Assembly (NCBI GenBank): GCA_030407315.1
Contig: JALQPE010002004.1
Coordinates: 186,001 to 250,000, forward strand
Reading direction: 5' to 3'
Source: Asparagopsis taxiformis
Lineage: Eukaryota; Rhodophyta; Florideophyceae; Bonnemaisoniales; Bonnemaisoniaceae
DNA length: 64,000 nt
The translations under genes and the position numbers were made by a program. Shown here one piece after another: positions 10,362 through 19,863 of the stretch (position 1 is its first letter; each line of letters opens with the position of its first letter). A model generated the notes under the pieces. That model did no database searches and was not told the DNA's origin. It saw only the letters and a program-made list of their open reading frames with translations.

Positions 10362-11960
10362 ATGGACTATAGAAGACCGGCATTCCTTCCGGTAGTCCCG
10401 GTCACCCGAAACGTATGGCTTCGACCCGCGAGCTGTTCTCTCAGGTCTAGCCAATACCATGGAGAGCAAATACGCTCCCTAGCGCCCGTCCGTTCCGCAA
10501 GATCGCGACGCGTCGCAGTCATGCTCTTTGATTCGTTGGCCGAAAAGATGACCGAGACCGTTCGAAAGATGCGCGGTGTCGACAAAATTACAGAGAAGAA
10601 TGTAACCGGCGCAATGAAGGAAGTAAGAAGAGCCTTACTAGACGCCGACGTTAATCTCCGCGTGGTGAACAAACTTTTGAAGGAAATAAAGGCTCGCGCC
10701 ATTGGGGCTGATGTAATCCCCGGAGTTGAGCCTGGTCAGATGCTTGTGAAGATCATGCATGAAGAGCTCACAAACATCATGGGGAAAGACACGGCGGCAC
10801 TTGCGAAACGAGAAGACGGCCAACCAACAGTTATTCTCCTGGCGGGCCTGCAGGGTGCGGGTAAAACCACCGCCGCTGCAAAGCTGGCATTATACTGTCT
10901 CAAGGAAAAGCGCTCAGTAATGATGGTGGCGGGTGATGTGTACAGGCCTGCAGCCATTGATCAACTCGAGAGACTAGGCGAGCAAATCAGCGTGGATGTG
11001 TTTACTCTTGGAACTAATGTGAAACCGCCAGAGATTGTGCGTCAGGGAATTGCAGAGGCGAAAAAGCGCGACATTGATACCATAATCGTTGATACAGCGG
11101 GTCGTCAGGTGGTGGATACAAAGCTCATGAAGGAATTAAAGGACATCAAGAATGTGAGCAACGCCGATGAGACGCTGCTAGTTGTCGATGCTATGACAGG
11201 ACAGGAGGCCGCCACGCTGACAAAGGCGTTCAATGAGGCAGTTGGCATCACAGGCGCAATCCTGACCAAGATGGATGGCGATACGCGTGGAGGTGCCGCT
11301 CTGTCCGTTCAGCAGGTGTCTGGATCGCCCATCAAGTTTATCGGTGTCGGAGAGAAGGTCGAGAAACTCGAGGCGTTTTATCCAGAACGAATGGCGTCTA
11401 GAATTTTGGGTATGGGCGATGTGCTCACGCTCGTCGAAAAGGCACAGGACACAATGGATCTTGCCGATGCGGAGAAAATGACCAAGAAGATGATGGAAGC
11501 CAAATTTGACTTTGAAGACTTTTTGAAGCAGACGAAAATGCTGTCCACGATGGGCTCGTTGGGAAGCGTGATGAAAATGCTACCGGGAATTGGTGGACAA
11601 TTGTCATCGGAGAAAATGGCTCAAGCAGAGGCAAAGATGAAGGTTGCGGATAGTATTATCAAGTCTATGACGAAGCAGGAGAGATCGGAACCGGAACTAC
11701 TGTTTGCGTCGACGACTTATCGGAGCAGACTTGAACGCATTGCAAAAGGCTCAGGAAGGTCGTTTGCAGAGACGCAGAATTTGGTGTCAGAGTTTCAGAA
11801 GATGAGAACCATGATGCAGCGTATGAGTAAGAATATGCTTGCCGGTGGAGGTGCTGCTGGTGCGCCAGAAATGCCGGGTGGTGGTATGAACAGATCGCAG
11901 AGACGGCGGAAGGCGAAGAAAAAGTTGGAACGTGGAGGTCCTAAGAAAGGATTTGGGTAG
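10362..11960 (+). CDS. cpSRP54: plastid signal recognition particle GTPase SRP54 (Ffh type)
   Basis: 532 residues with a transit peptide of about 50 residues (MDYRRPAFLPVVPV, with the early Phe). The mature part starts near residue 54, MLFDSLAEKMTETVRKMRG, which is bacterial Ffh-like rather than cytosolic SRP54. The N domain is followed by the G domain: P-loop GLQGAGKTT at about 162-170, GDVYRPAA, DTAGRQVVD, VVDAMTGQEA and TKMDGDTRGGA. The Met-rich M domain carries LPGIGGQLSS, SMTKQERSEP and RIAKGSG. The last residues are very basic (QRRRKAKKKLERGG). Plastid SRP54 escorts membrane proteins, mainly light-harvesting proteins, to ALB3 in the thylakoid. The retained GSG of the RNA-binding region leaves open whether an SRP RNA is still used. 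The nearby TerC genes serve the same membrane-insertion process. Confidence 0.95.
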   Translation: MDYRRPAFLPVVPVTRNVWLRPASCSLRSSQYHGEQIRSLAPVRSARSRRVAVMLFDSLAEKMTETVRKMRGVDKITEKNVTGAMKEVRRALLDADVNLRVVNKLLKEIKARAIGADVIPGVEPGQMLVKIMHEELTNIMGKDTAALAKREDGQPTVILLAGLQGAGKTTAAAKLALYCLKEKRSVMMVAGDVYRPAAIDQLERLGEQISVDVFTLGTNVKPPEIVRQGIAEAKKRDIDTIIVDTAGRQVVDTKLMKELKDIKNVSNADETLLVVDAMTGQEAATLTKAFNEAVGITGAILTKMDGDTRGGAALSVQQVSGSPIKFIGVGEKVEKLEAFYPERMASRILGMGDVLTLVEKAQDTMDLADAEKMTKKMMEAKFDFEDFLKQTKMLSTMGSLGSVMKMLPGIGGQLSSEKMAQAEAKMKVADSIIKSMTKQERSEPELLFASTTYRSRLERIAKGSGRSFAETQNLVSEFQKMRTMMQRMSKNMLAGGGAAGAPEMPGGGMNRSQRRRKAKKKLERGGPKKGFG

Positions 11961-12182
11961 CCGGGTGCCAGTTGTGCGCTTGTTCTAGGAGAGTATGTAA
12001 AGAACTAAAGTGGAAAAGGTAGATCATGTTGCCCCAGCCAAGTATTCGTAGCCAGCTTCATTTGTACCAACAATGATCGTTGAAAATCGAGATTTTACGC
12101 AGGCACGAGCTCAGAAATCGTCGTAGTGCAGTATCCGCAGATTGATCCGATGGATATTCAGACCCCTCTGTCTCAACAAAAC

Positions 12183-12836
12183 ATGACGACCAACTCATTC
12201 GCCGCCTTCGTTCCAAACGGACATGGAATCCCTCTCTCACGGACGCAATTTATCCCTCAGCACAGTTGTCATCAACGACGGACGGCCGCACCACATCGTC
12301 GCAGTCGGATACAGCCCACAGCGCTGGTGTACAAGGGACGTATACCGAATCCGGTTATTCCGGAAACACTGTTCGACGCGGCTCCCATCATGGACATCGA
12401 GCGCAATAAATTTGACTTTTCCACGCTGAAAGGGCATATTGTCTACATGGTAAACGTCGCGTCGAACGATTCGCACACAGAGGAAAACTACAACATGATG
12501 TCTGCGCTACACGACAAGTACCACGGGTCGGGGCTGGAGATCCTTGCGTACCCGAGCAACTGGTACGGACAGAAGGAAACCGGCTCATACGAGGAAATTA
12601 AGGAGTTTGTGGAGACCAATTGGGGCGACAAGTTTCATATCATGGGTAAAGTTGACCTGGAAATGGATCAGGCGTTTGCGCTTGGCTGCAAGTACTTTCC
12701 CGGTGAAATCATCTGGAACTTTCATGGCAAGTTTTTGTTCAACCGTCAGGGTATCCCGGTAGAACGCTTCGATTTACTCACGACGGCTGATTATATCCAA
12801 AGTCAGATCGAGCGCGTCCTCCTCGACGCCGAATAG
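12183..12836 (+). CDS. glutathione-peroxidase-fold protein lacking the peroxidatic cysteine, predicted plastid
   Basis: 217 residues from ATG 12183, chosen for its better context and the transit-like start MTTNSFAAFVPNGHG; ATG 12150 is the alternative. After about 75 residues the GPX fold is clear: FDFSTLKGHIVYMVNVAS, then HDKYHGSGLEILAYPSN, EEIKEFVETNWGDKFHIMGKV and IIWNFHGKFLFNRQG. Where the family has VNVASxCG, this protein reads VNVASNDSH, so Asp96 sits at the peroxidatic Cys/Sec. The family FPCNQFGxQE is here YPSNWYGQKE, so the second Cys is Ser125 and the catalytic Gln is Lys131. Trp178 and Asn179 of the tetrad remain. Classical peroxidase activity is therefore not expected. A structural, sensing or other binding role is inferred. 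It sits tail-to-tail with the glycosyltransferase gene, with only 12 bases between the stops. Confidence 0.82.
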   Translation: MTTNSFAAFVPNGHGIPLSRTQFIPQHSCHQRRTAAPHRRSRIQPTALVYKGRIPNPVIPETLFDAAPIMDIERNKFDFSTLKGHIVYMVNVASNDSHTEENYNMMSALHDKYHGSGLEILAYPSNWYGQKETGSYEEIKEFVETNWGDKFHIMGKVDLEMDQAFALGCKYFPGEIIWNFHGKFLFNRQGIPVERFDLLTTADYIQSQIERVLLDAE

Positions 12837-12848
12837 CATGCATGCTCG

Positions 12849-13877
12849 TCATATGAGATGAACATAGTCGCGTCCTTGTTGGAGGCGTAACGATGCCAAA
12901 TTGGCTTCGAATTCTCTCCCCTCTCTATCAAGCGCCACACAACAAGCAATAGGCGGTTTCAGTTGAGAAAAGTGCACCACAGGCCTCCCCTTCAACACAT
13001 TTCCAATCTTTCTCGCATCTATATCCCCCCATTCGCGAACCAACTCTCTAGCCGCCTCGGATAGTCTCTTAAAAACTTCTTTCCCATCCCTACCACTATT
13101 CCAGATCGAAAAGCCGTCCTTCCACCCGACCCTGCACAAAACCAGTCTCTCGAACGCGCGCACCCGGACCGTGAGCAGCATGCGTCTATGCAGCGACAAA
13201 CTAGTCATCTCATCATGAAACCTGTACGCGGTAACACTAGGCGCATCCAACTTGCACAAACGAAACCCGCGCTCCATCGCGGCGTACAAAAAGTGCAAAT
13301 CCTCCGGGACGCCTCTGCCCTCCACAAAGCCGCCGACGGCGTGCCAGACGGCGCGGGTGCACGCGACGGTCGGGAATGCGAGCGGCGCGTCGCGAAACGC
13401 GTGCGCGAATAGATCCGCGGTGGTGAGTCGTCTGTGGTACGCTTCGTAGCGCGGCGTCGACCCGGATGGGATGCGATCGAATACGCCGCCGATTACATCG
13501 GCGCCGTAGGTCGCATGTGCATCCAATGTGCGTGCCAGACGCAATGGGCGCATCTCGTCGTCGGCGTCCTGGAAGACCAGTATGGGCGCGCTGGATTGTT
13601 CGATGGCGCGATTGCGTGCCGAACCTACTCCATACGGACCCCCGGTGCCGTGCACTATTTCAACGTCGCCGAGATGGAGACGTAAGTTGGGCCGCTCGCG
13701 TTGCAGGATCGAGAGGGAATCATCGGTGGATGTGTCGTCGTAGAATACGAGCTGCACAGAGCGCAGGTCGATGTGCTGTTGTTGTAGGATGCTTTGCAGA
13801 CATTGTGGAAGATAGCGGCTCGCGTTGTAGACGGGCACGATGACGCTGCATGTAAACGTGGGGCAGTGATGGGTCAT
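12849..13877 (-). CDS. family 2 glycosyltransferase, QTGAL/B3GNTL1-like (queuosine-tRNA galactosyltransferase)
   Basis: 342 residues from ATG 13877. A longer frame would begin at 14159, inside the divergent GH13 gene, so the inner start is preferred. The GT-A fold is plain: CSVIVPVYNASRYLPQCLQ, LVFYDDTSTDDS, GVGSARNRAIEQS, and the nucleotide/metal motif VFQDADDEMRP. The C-terminal part has FSIWNSGRDGKEVFKRLS, DIDARKIG, PVVHFSQLKPPIACCVALD and LQQGRDYVHLI. These match, from memory, the C-terminal extension of vertebrate B3GNTL1, recently identified as QTGAL, which adds galactose to queuosine in tRNA-Tyr. Assignment to this subfamily rests on that tail. Other GT2 functions cannot be excluded. 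THUMPD1 and TSEN2-like genes in the same window also act on tRNA. Confidence 0.78.
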   Translation of the reverse strand: MTHHCPTFTCSVIVPVYNASRYLPQCLQSILQQQHIDLRSVQLVFYDDTSTDDSLSILQRERPNLRLHLGDVEIVHGTGGPYGVGSARNRAIEQSSAPILVFQDADDEMRPLRLARTLDAHATYGADVIGGVFDRIPSGSTPRYEAYHRRLTTADLFAHAFRDAPLAFPTVACTRAVWHAVGGFVEGRGVPEDLHFLYAAMERGFRLCKLDAPSVTAYRFHDEMTSLSLHRRMLLTVRVRAFERLVLCRVGWKDGFSIWNSGRDGKEVFKRLSEAARELVREWGDIDARKIGNVLKGRPVVHFSQLKPPIACCVALDREGREFEANLASLRLQQGRDYVHLI

Positions 13878-14056
13878 GAGGTTGAGGGGGAAGGATTGAG
13901 CTTCTGATATTACAGTCAGTCGACGTGGCAGATTTTGTGGAATTGGCGCTGTATGATGCTGCACGTGATCATCGTAGATACGTTTGGGCCGCGTCTCGGA
14001 ATTGAGTTGGGTACACGTCCCAGTTGAATTGAGCACATTTGATCTCAACAGTTGAC

Positions 14057-14063
14057 TATATAA
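14057..14063 (+). promoter_or_regulatory. TATA-like element before the GH13 gene
   Basis: TATATAA about 76 bases upstream of ATG 14139, in the 261-base divergent promoter shared with the glycosyltransferase gene. Confidence 0.4.
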
Positions 14064-14138
14064 CCAGCGACTAGAAGCAGCAGAAATGCTCCCATTCTCA
14101 TATTCTATCACTCTAGTTCTCTCCGCCACACCCCGGCC

Positions 14139-16160
14139 ATGCCACCCAATTTCGACCATGCGCGCAATCCCTCCGAGTTAATCTCAGAGCTTGTAGATGA
14201 CCCCGCTATTTCTATAGCCTTTCCCGCACTGCTGAAAGGCTACACACGCAAGGAAGATGTGCAAAACGTGAAAAGCATTTGTCAAAACATCGTCGCTGGT
14301 CACAACGCAGACCAATGGCAAAGGCTCTTCAAAATCTTCTACGACCATGTTTGCAGCGCGCGCGAGACAATGCCAGAAAACATTCTACGTCGAGACGCTA
14401 AACTGCAACCGGACTGGCACGAACAGCCGTGGTACTTGCTCTACGTGCATCGTACATGGTGCGCTGACGATGCGTCGCATGCGCAAGCTACATTTGATGA
14501 CATTCGTGCCATGCTGCCGTACATTAAGAACGACCTTGGCTTTAGTAACATCTGTCTTCTGCCGCATTACGAATCGCCAATGGCAGATGGCGGCTATGAT
14601 GTATCGGCGTATACAACCAGACAGTCGCTGGGCGGCGAGGAGGCGTTTACGAAATTCATGCACGCCGCTATGGAAATGGACGTGCGTGTTGCGACAGACG
14701 CTGTGTTCAACCACACGTCTACGGAGCATGAATGGTTTCAAAAGGCGCTAGCGGGCGAGGAGAAATACATTGCATACTATGTGCAGCGGAATGGGCGCGA
14801 GAAAATTGGCGAATGGAATCGTAATGGAGACATTATTTGCAGATATCGTGATCCAGATGGTACGATTACAGAGCGTATAGTTGTTTTTCCAGATGTGGAT
14901 CGAACGCATGGACTCTGGGTGCAAATTAACTCCAAGACCTACCAATTTTACCGAAGCTTCTTCCCGTTTCAAGTCGACCTCAATCTGCAGAACCCCGATG
15001 TTCTCGATGAACTGCTGCAAATCTTATCGCGTGAAGTGAAACAAGGCGTGCTCGGCAAACGAATGGATGCAGTTGCACATTGGGTAAAACAGCCTGGCAG
15101 TCCATCTGAAGGACTCCCACAATGTCACGCCGTTCAAGCACTGTTCAAATCTTTCCTGAAACACATCAGTCCTTCCACTATTCTCATCCCTGAAGTAGTG
15201 CGTGGGATGCAAACCCTCGTAGACTATGCAGGCATTGAAACAACAGTCAATGGCAAAGCATGCCCTTCCCAAGGCGACGCACTAATTTCATTCGAAATGC
15301 AAGCGGCGCTACGAGAATCCACCTACTTCCAAACCATCGCCCCCTTCTGGCACAAGGTGTTCCAGTGCCCCGACCTACCGCGGGGCGCCGTCTGGTTAAA
15401 CAGTCTGGAGCATCACGACGAGACGTACATGGGCTATTTCGCGCCAGAAGTGCGCCAATGGCTCGCGGAATACATCACATCACACGGCGGCATCGTCTAC
15501 AAAAACGGCATGTCCGCCGGGGGACGATACGCCGATTGTCTGGAAAACAACGCCGACAGACTAGCCACTGCGATATTCCTGCTCTTCATGTGTCCCGGCA
15601 CGCCGCTGATATACAGCGGGACAGAAATCGGGGCGTGCAACGATCCGACGCACGCCAAGCGACAAACAGATGTTGCGCACAGGACGTTTCAAAATCTGGG
15701 CGTCTACGTGCCTGAAAGCAGCTGTTTCGATCCGCGCGAACTGCAGCGCGGCGCGTTGCGCCGCGCGCAGTTCACGACGGCCGTCGCGGAGCAGCACGTC
15801 GCCGTGCGTACCTTGCAGAGATTGGCGCGTCTGCGTGCACAGCGCGCCAGTATGCGTAGTGCGAGAATTGAACCACTCGATTCTGGCGACGTGGGGTTGT
15901 TGTGCGCGGGCAGACGCGCGGATGGCGATCGACCGCTGTTGTGTATGGCGAATTTGACAAAGACGGATGGCGTCTGCGTCGTTCCCGCGCTGCAGTTGCA
16001 GCAGCTGATGGGGATCGATGGCGTGCTGGAAGGCGGGCTGGCGGGGAGGAGATTGGTTGACGTTCTGACGGGCGAGCAGGTGCAGGCTGATGTGGAGGCG
16101 GCGTCGGTTCGGGTCAAGTTGAGTGCGTTTAATCGGGCGATTGTGGAGATGGTTGAATGA
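14139..16160 (+). CDS. GH13 family alpha-glucosyl enzyme, amylosucrase-like
   Basis: 673 residues, single frame. All four GH13 signature regions are visible: DAVFNHTS (about 187), GKRMDAVAHW with the nucleophile Asp near 310, LIPEVV with the acid/base Glu near 350, and NSLEHHDE near 425. The N-terminal helical region (about 30-110), the DLGFSNICLLPHYESPMADGGYDVSAY segment with its long loop, and the late TPLIYSGTEIG favour the amylosucrase / sucrose-hydrolase / trehalose-synthase side of the family. Amylosucrase makes alpha-1,4-glucan from sucrose. Red algae store floridean starch in the cytosol, so a glucan- or sucrose-linked role is plausible but unproven. No targeting sequence was seen (starts MPPNFDHARNPS), which suggests a cytosolic enzyme. 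A bacterial origin by transfer is an inference from the family distribution I know. Confidence 0.82.
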   Translation: MPPNFDHARNPSELISELVDDPAISIAFPALLKGYTRKEDVQNVKSICQNIVAGHNADQWQRLFKIFYDHVCSARETMPENILRRDAKLQPDWHEQPWYLLYVHRTWCADDASHAQATFDDIRAMLPYIKNDLGFSNICLLPHYESPMADGGYDVSAYTTRQSLGGEEAFTKFMHAAMEMDVRVATDAVFNHTSTEHEWFQKALAGEEKYIAYYVQRNGREKIGEWNRNGDIICRYRDPDGTITERIVVFPDVDRTHGLWVQINSKTYQFYRSFFPFQVDLNLQNPDVLDELLQILSREVKQGVLGKRMDAVAHWVKQPGSPSEGLPQCHAVQALFKSFLKHISPSTILIPEVVRGMQTLVDYAGIETTVNGKACPSQGDALISFEMQAALRESTYFQTIAPFWHKVFQCPDLPRGAVWLNSLEHHDETYMGYFAPEVRQWLAEYITSHGGIVYKNGMSAGGRYADCLENNADRLATAIFLLFMCPGTPLIYSGTEIGACNDPTHAKRQTDVAHRTFQNLGVYVPESSCFDPRELQRGALRRAQFTTAVAEQHVAVRTLQRLARLRAQRASMRSARIEPLDSGDVGLLCAGRRADGDRPLLCMANLTKTDGVCVVPALQLQQLMGIDGVLEGGLAGRRLVDVLTGEQVQADVEAASVRVKLSAFNRAIVEMVE

Positions 16161-16434
16161 TTTAATTATTGTTTGTCGAGCCGATTTGTGTATACTGATA
16201 TCTCTATAATAGTGAATCGAGACGCTGCGGCGATGTAATCGGAAAGTTGAAGCCGATGTGATTGGTGTGTTCGACTATGGTACACGCCCGTTTGTATAGA
16301 AGCTATGAAACGTTGTTGGTAGACAGTTGAAAAAGACTCATTTTAAAGTGTGCTTGCAAGGTATCAAACTACAACCCGCCAACATTACTGTCTGTTGCAC
16401 GTGTTTATTTCGTCTGGAAGACAAATGTACAACT

Positions 16435-19400
16435 TCATCTACGCGCACCGTCCAGTGATCCCGATTCTCCACGAAGTTTCACCGGCGTAGTTGGTCGAGA
16501 ATTCTCCGAGTTTTCCAGTGAACCCGGTGCCCAAATTCCTGACTGTCGCCGACTCCATCCAACTCCATTCAACCCTTCCCGACTAGCCGTTCTCTTCCGC
16601 TCTCCATACTTCTTCGCTGGTCTCAAAGGACCCGATGTGGACACCGCCACTGCTCCTTCATCGGCACTGTTTTCACCACCGACACACGACTCACTCTTCT
16701 CTTTCTTCTCTCCATGACTTGCATTATGGATATATGACAGCAGTTCCTCCGAAATTTGCTCGCTGTTAATCGGTTTGGAAAGACTGCTGATATCGATCTC
16801 TTTCTCAGAACGAAGTGGAATTTGTTCCGCGTCCACGTCGGCAATTGATGGAAATTCTGGACTCGAAGCATAATCTTGCCCGTCTGCCGTATCACCTTCC
16901 AGTTCCACACGTTCTTCCAAGTCTTCATCATCAACACTTTGAGGATATATGGATGTGTAGCCACCCTTTTTTCGGCCCCATTTATCCTCCATGCTGTCCA
17001 CTTCCGATTCAGAAAATGATAGCGCACTATCATAGCCTTCGCGTCTTCGCAACTCCTCGATGTCAGTGTCAAAAGAATTAGAAGACCGACTTGCATGTGG
17101 AAAACGTGACAATTTCTTGCTCGATAACCCACTTCCACTTCCAATCACCCACTCCGCCGCGTCTTCGATACTTGCTTCCTCTCGACTCATATTGCGATAC
17201 CGCCGCTCCGTCGTTTCCACCGTTTTCCCGTCATTCCCCACTTCCTCATCGCTTTCGTCTTCATCTGCACTCAATTCATTGTCGTCTTCATCGATATCTT
17301 CGTCCGTATCGTCATCATCAACGTCTCCACGGATACCTCTAGCCGCTTCGTACGTGTTTCCGTGATTTTCTTCCGCTCGCGTATCTTTTGTACTTCTGTT
17401 CTTTGACGGCGAAGTGATGTCGACAAAGGCATCGTTATGGCCTCGTTGAGGAGAAAGTGATTTTTCTGTGATAAGAGCACTATTACCAAATCCGCGCATA
17501 CTTCCACTCCGACCGAGTTCATGTGAACTATACTCTGGTGCTTCTGAGGTTGTTTGCCGAGAGCGATCCAAAATATATCGCAGTGGTGTGTTACCAACGT
17601 CATTGTCTCCAACTTTTTCTGCATCTGAATGTATGCTCTCGGAATCAGCAGAATTCTTACTGACAGAATCTGACCAAAGTCGCGCAATGACCTTTGGTTC
17701 CGGAGTTACTCTCATGCATCCCTGACTTGACCCCCGCGACATCAACATGTCCCGTCTCCTCCCTTTGCTTGTCTTCCCCTCTACAACAAAGTCGCTCCGA
17801 ACTCTTCTACAGCGGAACGATTCTAAAGATGAGGAGCCCGCCTTGTTCTGCTTCATACGCCGATGGAAAGACCTTGAGAACGTGGGTGAATCTGACGGCT
17901 TTGAAGACATTTGCTCCAAAGATTTCATATCAGCGGCACTCTGGTTTCTTTGTCTTCTCGAAAGCTTCCTTGTGAAACCTTGTTCCACTTGGAACGTGGA
18001 AACGATCTCAAGAGCTTGAATGAGCTCTTCGATGGATTTTTTAACTTGTTCAGCATTCCTGTGTGTATGCATACGAGAGTTGCCGACGGCAATGATTTCC
18101 TTTGGGGACAGATTACTGTTGAAGATATCCATGGGCGAAACCTGAAGCAAAAACTGACACGATGCTTCAATAATCGCCGGATTGCTGGCGTGTTCTGTCA
18201 TGGCATAATAGACAGCTTGAATGGCTTGAACCTCACTAATGACTTCACGATTCTGACCGTACTTCTCCAGAAGGCTGGTCAACAAACGGATACTGCTCTC
18301 CTGAATAGTGGCATTGTGTCGCTGAGTCTGCATGCAATTGACAATCGGGAGGGCAGCAAATTCGGCATAAGCGTTTCTGGCCTCTTGCTTTGAGTTGCGC
18401 ACACTACGATGGAGCAAATCAAGGCAGATGTTGGCGTGTTTTGGAGAATTTGTTAACTGCGAAAGAAGAGCAACCAGTCTGGACACGAGGCCCATCTCAA
18501 GGAGAATATCAAAATTCCATTGCAATTGGGCAACTTCTAATAGCAGCTCCACAGAGATGCACTGCGTCTCAATACGATCTGTTTCGCTTTTAACAGCGTG
18601 TGCATCATCCTTAGTCGGCTTCATATCTTCTTCAGACGATCGAAACGCAAGACATCTTACCACAAGTTGCAAACCCGCACTCTCCCTAATCTTACCAAAC
18701 TCGACTAAGTTCTGGGTGCAGCCCTTCAACACAGCCAAGAAGAAGGATAAACCGGCATGTCGAACCGATTTTTGTGCAAACATAGATTCCATTACTCTTA
18801 AAGCGATGTCAAAGAAATCTGCGCGACGCAACTCTTTCTGAATAGAAGACATTGAAACGGCATCAGGAGTGTCCACTTCATCGGCGCTACGCACAAGAGC
18901 AGATGCGACATCAAGCACGGCAACTGCCAATGCGGGATTTTCCGAATCGTGGGAGATAACAAGTGCGTTCCTGAGATCGACGAGTGCGTCAGGATAGGTC
19001 CACACGACGGCGGTAGCGGTGGACAAAGCAGGCAAATGGGCTGCGATCGCTGTACAAACTGCGGTGACAACATCGGGATCCAAAGAAAATTGTCTGAGGG
19101 CGGCGATCAGATGGCCAGCGGAAGCGGCTTCTTCGAAATGACATCTTGCCAAGGAATCGCGCATAACAACGGCCATTGTCGCGGCTGTGAGCTGGGCGCT
19201 GCGGGCGTCGCGACGCTCAGTCCAGGCGCCGAGGGCGACGGTGAGGGCGGGAACGACGCCGAGGGCGACAACGGATTGCAAATGGGCGCTACTTGCGAGA
19301 GCGACGGCCTGGACGGCGCGGATGGAGCGGTGCATCATGTCGAGGTTTTTGTGGGCGGCGGAGTGGTTGAGGGCCTTCATGACGCGGGTGAGACTCTGCT

Positions 19401-19563
19401 GGGCAGAGGCGGAGCGCGGGTCGGAGGAGAAGGGCGCATGGGTTATGGTGGTGGGACGGAAGGAGGTGCCGAGGGCGAGCGCCTCCAATGCACTCGCGGT
19501 TAGCTCCTCCTGGGAGATGGGCGGGGTCAGCGGCGGGGGACGGGGTCGTTGGGAGGACGGCAT
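16435..19563 (-). CDS. large ARM/HEAT-like helical repeat protein with acidic C-terminal half
   Basis: 1042 residues from ATG 19563 (MPSSQRPRPPPLTPP); the frame is open 16 codons further, but only with a GTG. Residues about 50-490 are helical repeats of ARM/HEAT style: LQSVVALGVVPALTVALG, ISVELLLEVAQLQWNFD, GLVSRLVALLSQLTN, QESSIRLLTSLLEKYG and NPAIIEASCQFLLQV. The second half is disordered, with an Asp/Glu-rich run near 750-790, many Ser, and a basic tail with KKYGERKRTAS. This is a plausible scaffold or adaptor, but no named family was recognised. The upstream region holds an E2F-type sequence at 19864-19877. The gene converges on the GH13 gene. Confidence 0.75.
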   Translation of the reverse strand: MPSSQRPRPPPLTPPISQEELTASALEALALGTSFRPTTITHAPFSSDPRSASAQQSLTRVMKALNHSAAHKNLDMMHRSIRAVQAVALASSAHLQSVVALGVVPALTVALGAWTERRDARSAQLTAATMAVVMRDSLARCHFEEAASAGHLIAALRQFSLDPDVVTAVCTAIAAHLPALSTATAVVWTYPDALVDLRNALVISHDSENPALAVAVLDVASALVRSADEVDTPDAVSMSSIQKELRRADFFDIALRVMESMFAQKSVRHAGLSFFLAVLKGCTQNLVEFGKIRESAGLQLVVRCLAFRSSEEDMKPTKDDAHAVKSETDRIETQCISVELLLEVAQLQWNFDILLEMGLVSRLVALLSQLTNSPKHANICLDLLHRSVRNSKQEARNAYAEFAALPIVNCMQTQRHNATIQESSIRLLTSLLEKYGQNREVISEVQAIQAVYYAMTEHASNPAIIEASCQFLLQVSPMDIFNSNLSPKEIIAVGNSRMHTHRNAEQVKKSIEELIQALEIVSTFQVEQGFTRKLSRRQRNQSAADMKSLEQMSSKPSDSPTFSRSFHRRMKQNKAGSSSLESFRCRRVRSDFVVEGKTSKGRRRDMLMSRGSSQGCMRVTPEPKVIARLWSDSVSKNSADSESIHSDAEKVGDNDVGNTPLRYILDRSRQTTSEAPEYSSHELGRSGSMRGFGNSALITEKSLSPQRGHNDAFVDITSPSKNRSTKDTRAEENHGNTYEAARGIRGDVDDDDTDEDIDEDDNELSADEDESDEEVGNDGKTVETTERRYRNMSREEASIEDAAEWVIGSGSGLSSKKLSRFPHASRSSNSFDTDIEELRRREGYDSALSFSESEVDSMEDKWGRKKGGYTSIYPQSVDDEDLEERVELEGDTADGQDYASSPEFPSIADVDAEQIPLRSEKEIDISSLSKPINSEQISEELLSYIHNASHGEKKEKSESCVGGENSADEGAVAVSTSGPLRPAKKYGERKRTASREGLNGVGWSRRQSGIWAPGSLENSENSRPTTPVKLRGESGSLDGARR

Positions 19564-19863
19564 CGCGATGATGGGCGGGATGGGATGGAATGGATCGGCG
19601 TGCACAGGCACGTGGGTTGGTATAAAGAGTGTGTGGTGCGATGGCGTGCAGATAACGTAATGTTTAAGATGTAAATTAAGTTGAGAGATTTTTGAACGGA
19701 TGTAGATCGTCGTGGAGAAGCGATTGGTTTAAATTTTGGGGGAGCTGTTCTATTCTTGGTTGGTCACATGTTAGATACGTACGATTTGTCCCGGTTACGT
19801 CATGTTTGTGCATATGGACTGTTCAATTTTTGAAAAATAGGCCGAAAAATTAAACTTTTCAAA

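Noticed and set aside
13878..14159. 94-residue extension of the glycosyltransferase
   Set aside because: Would cross the divergent promoter and overlap the GH13 start; the GT2 fold begins right after ATG 13877.
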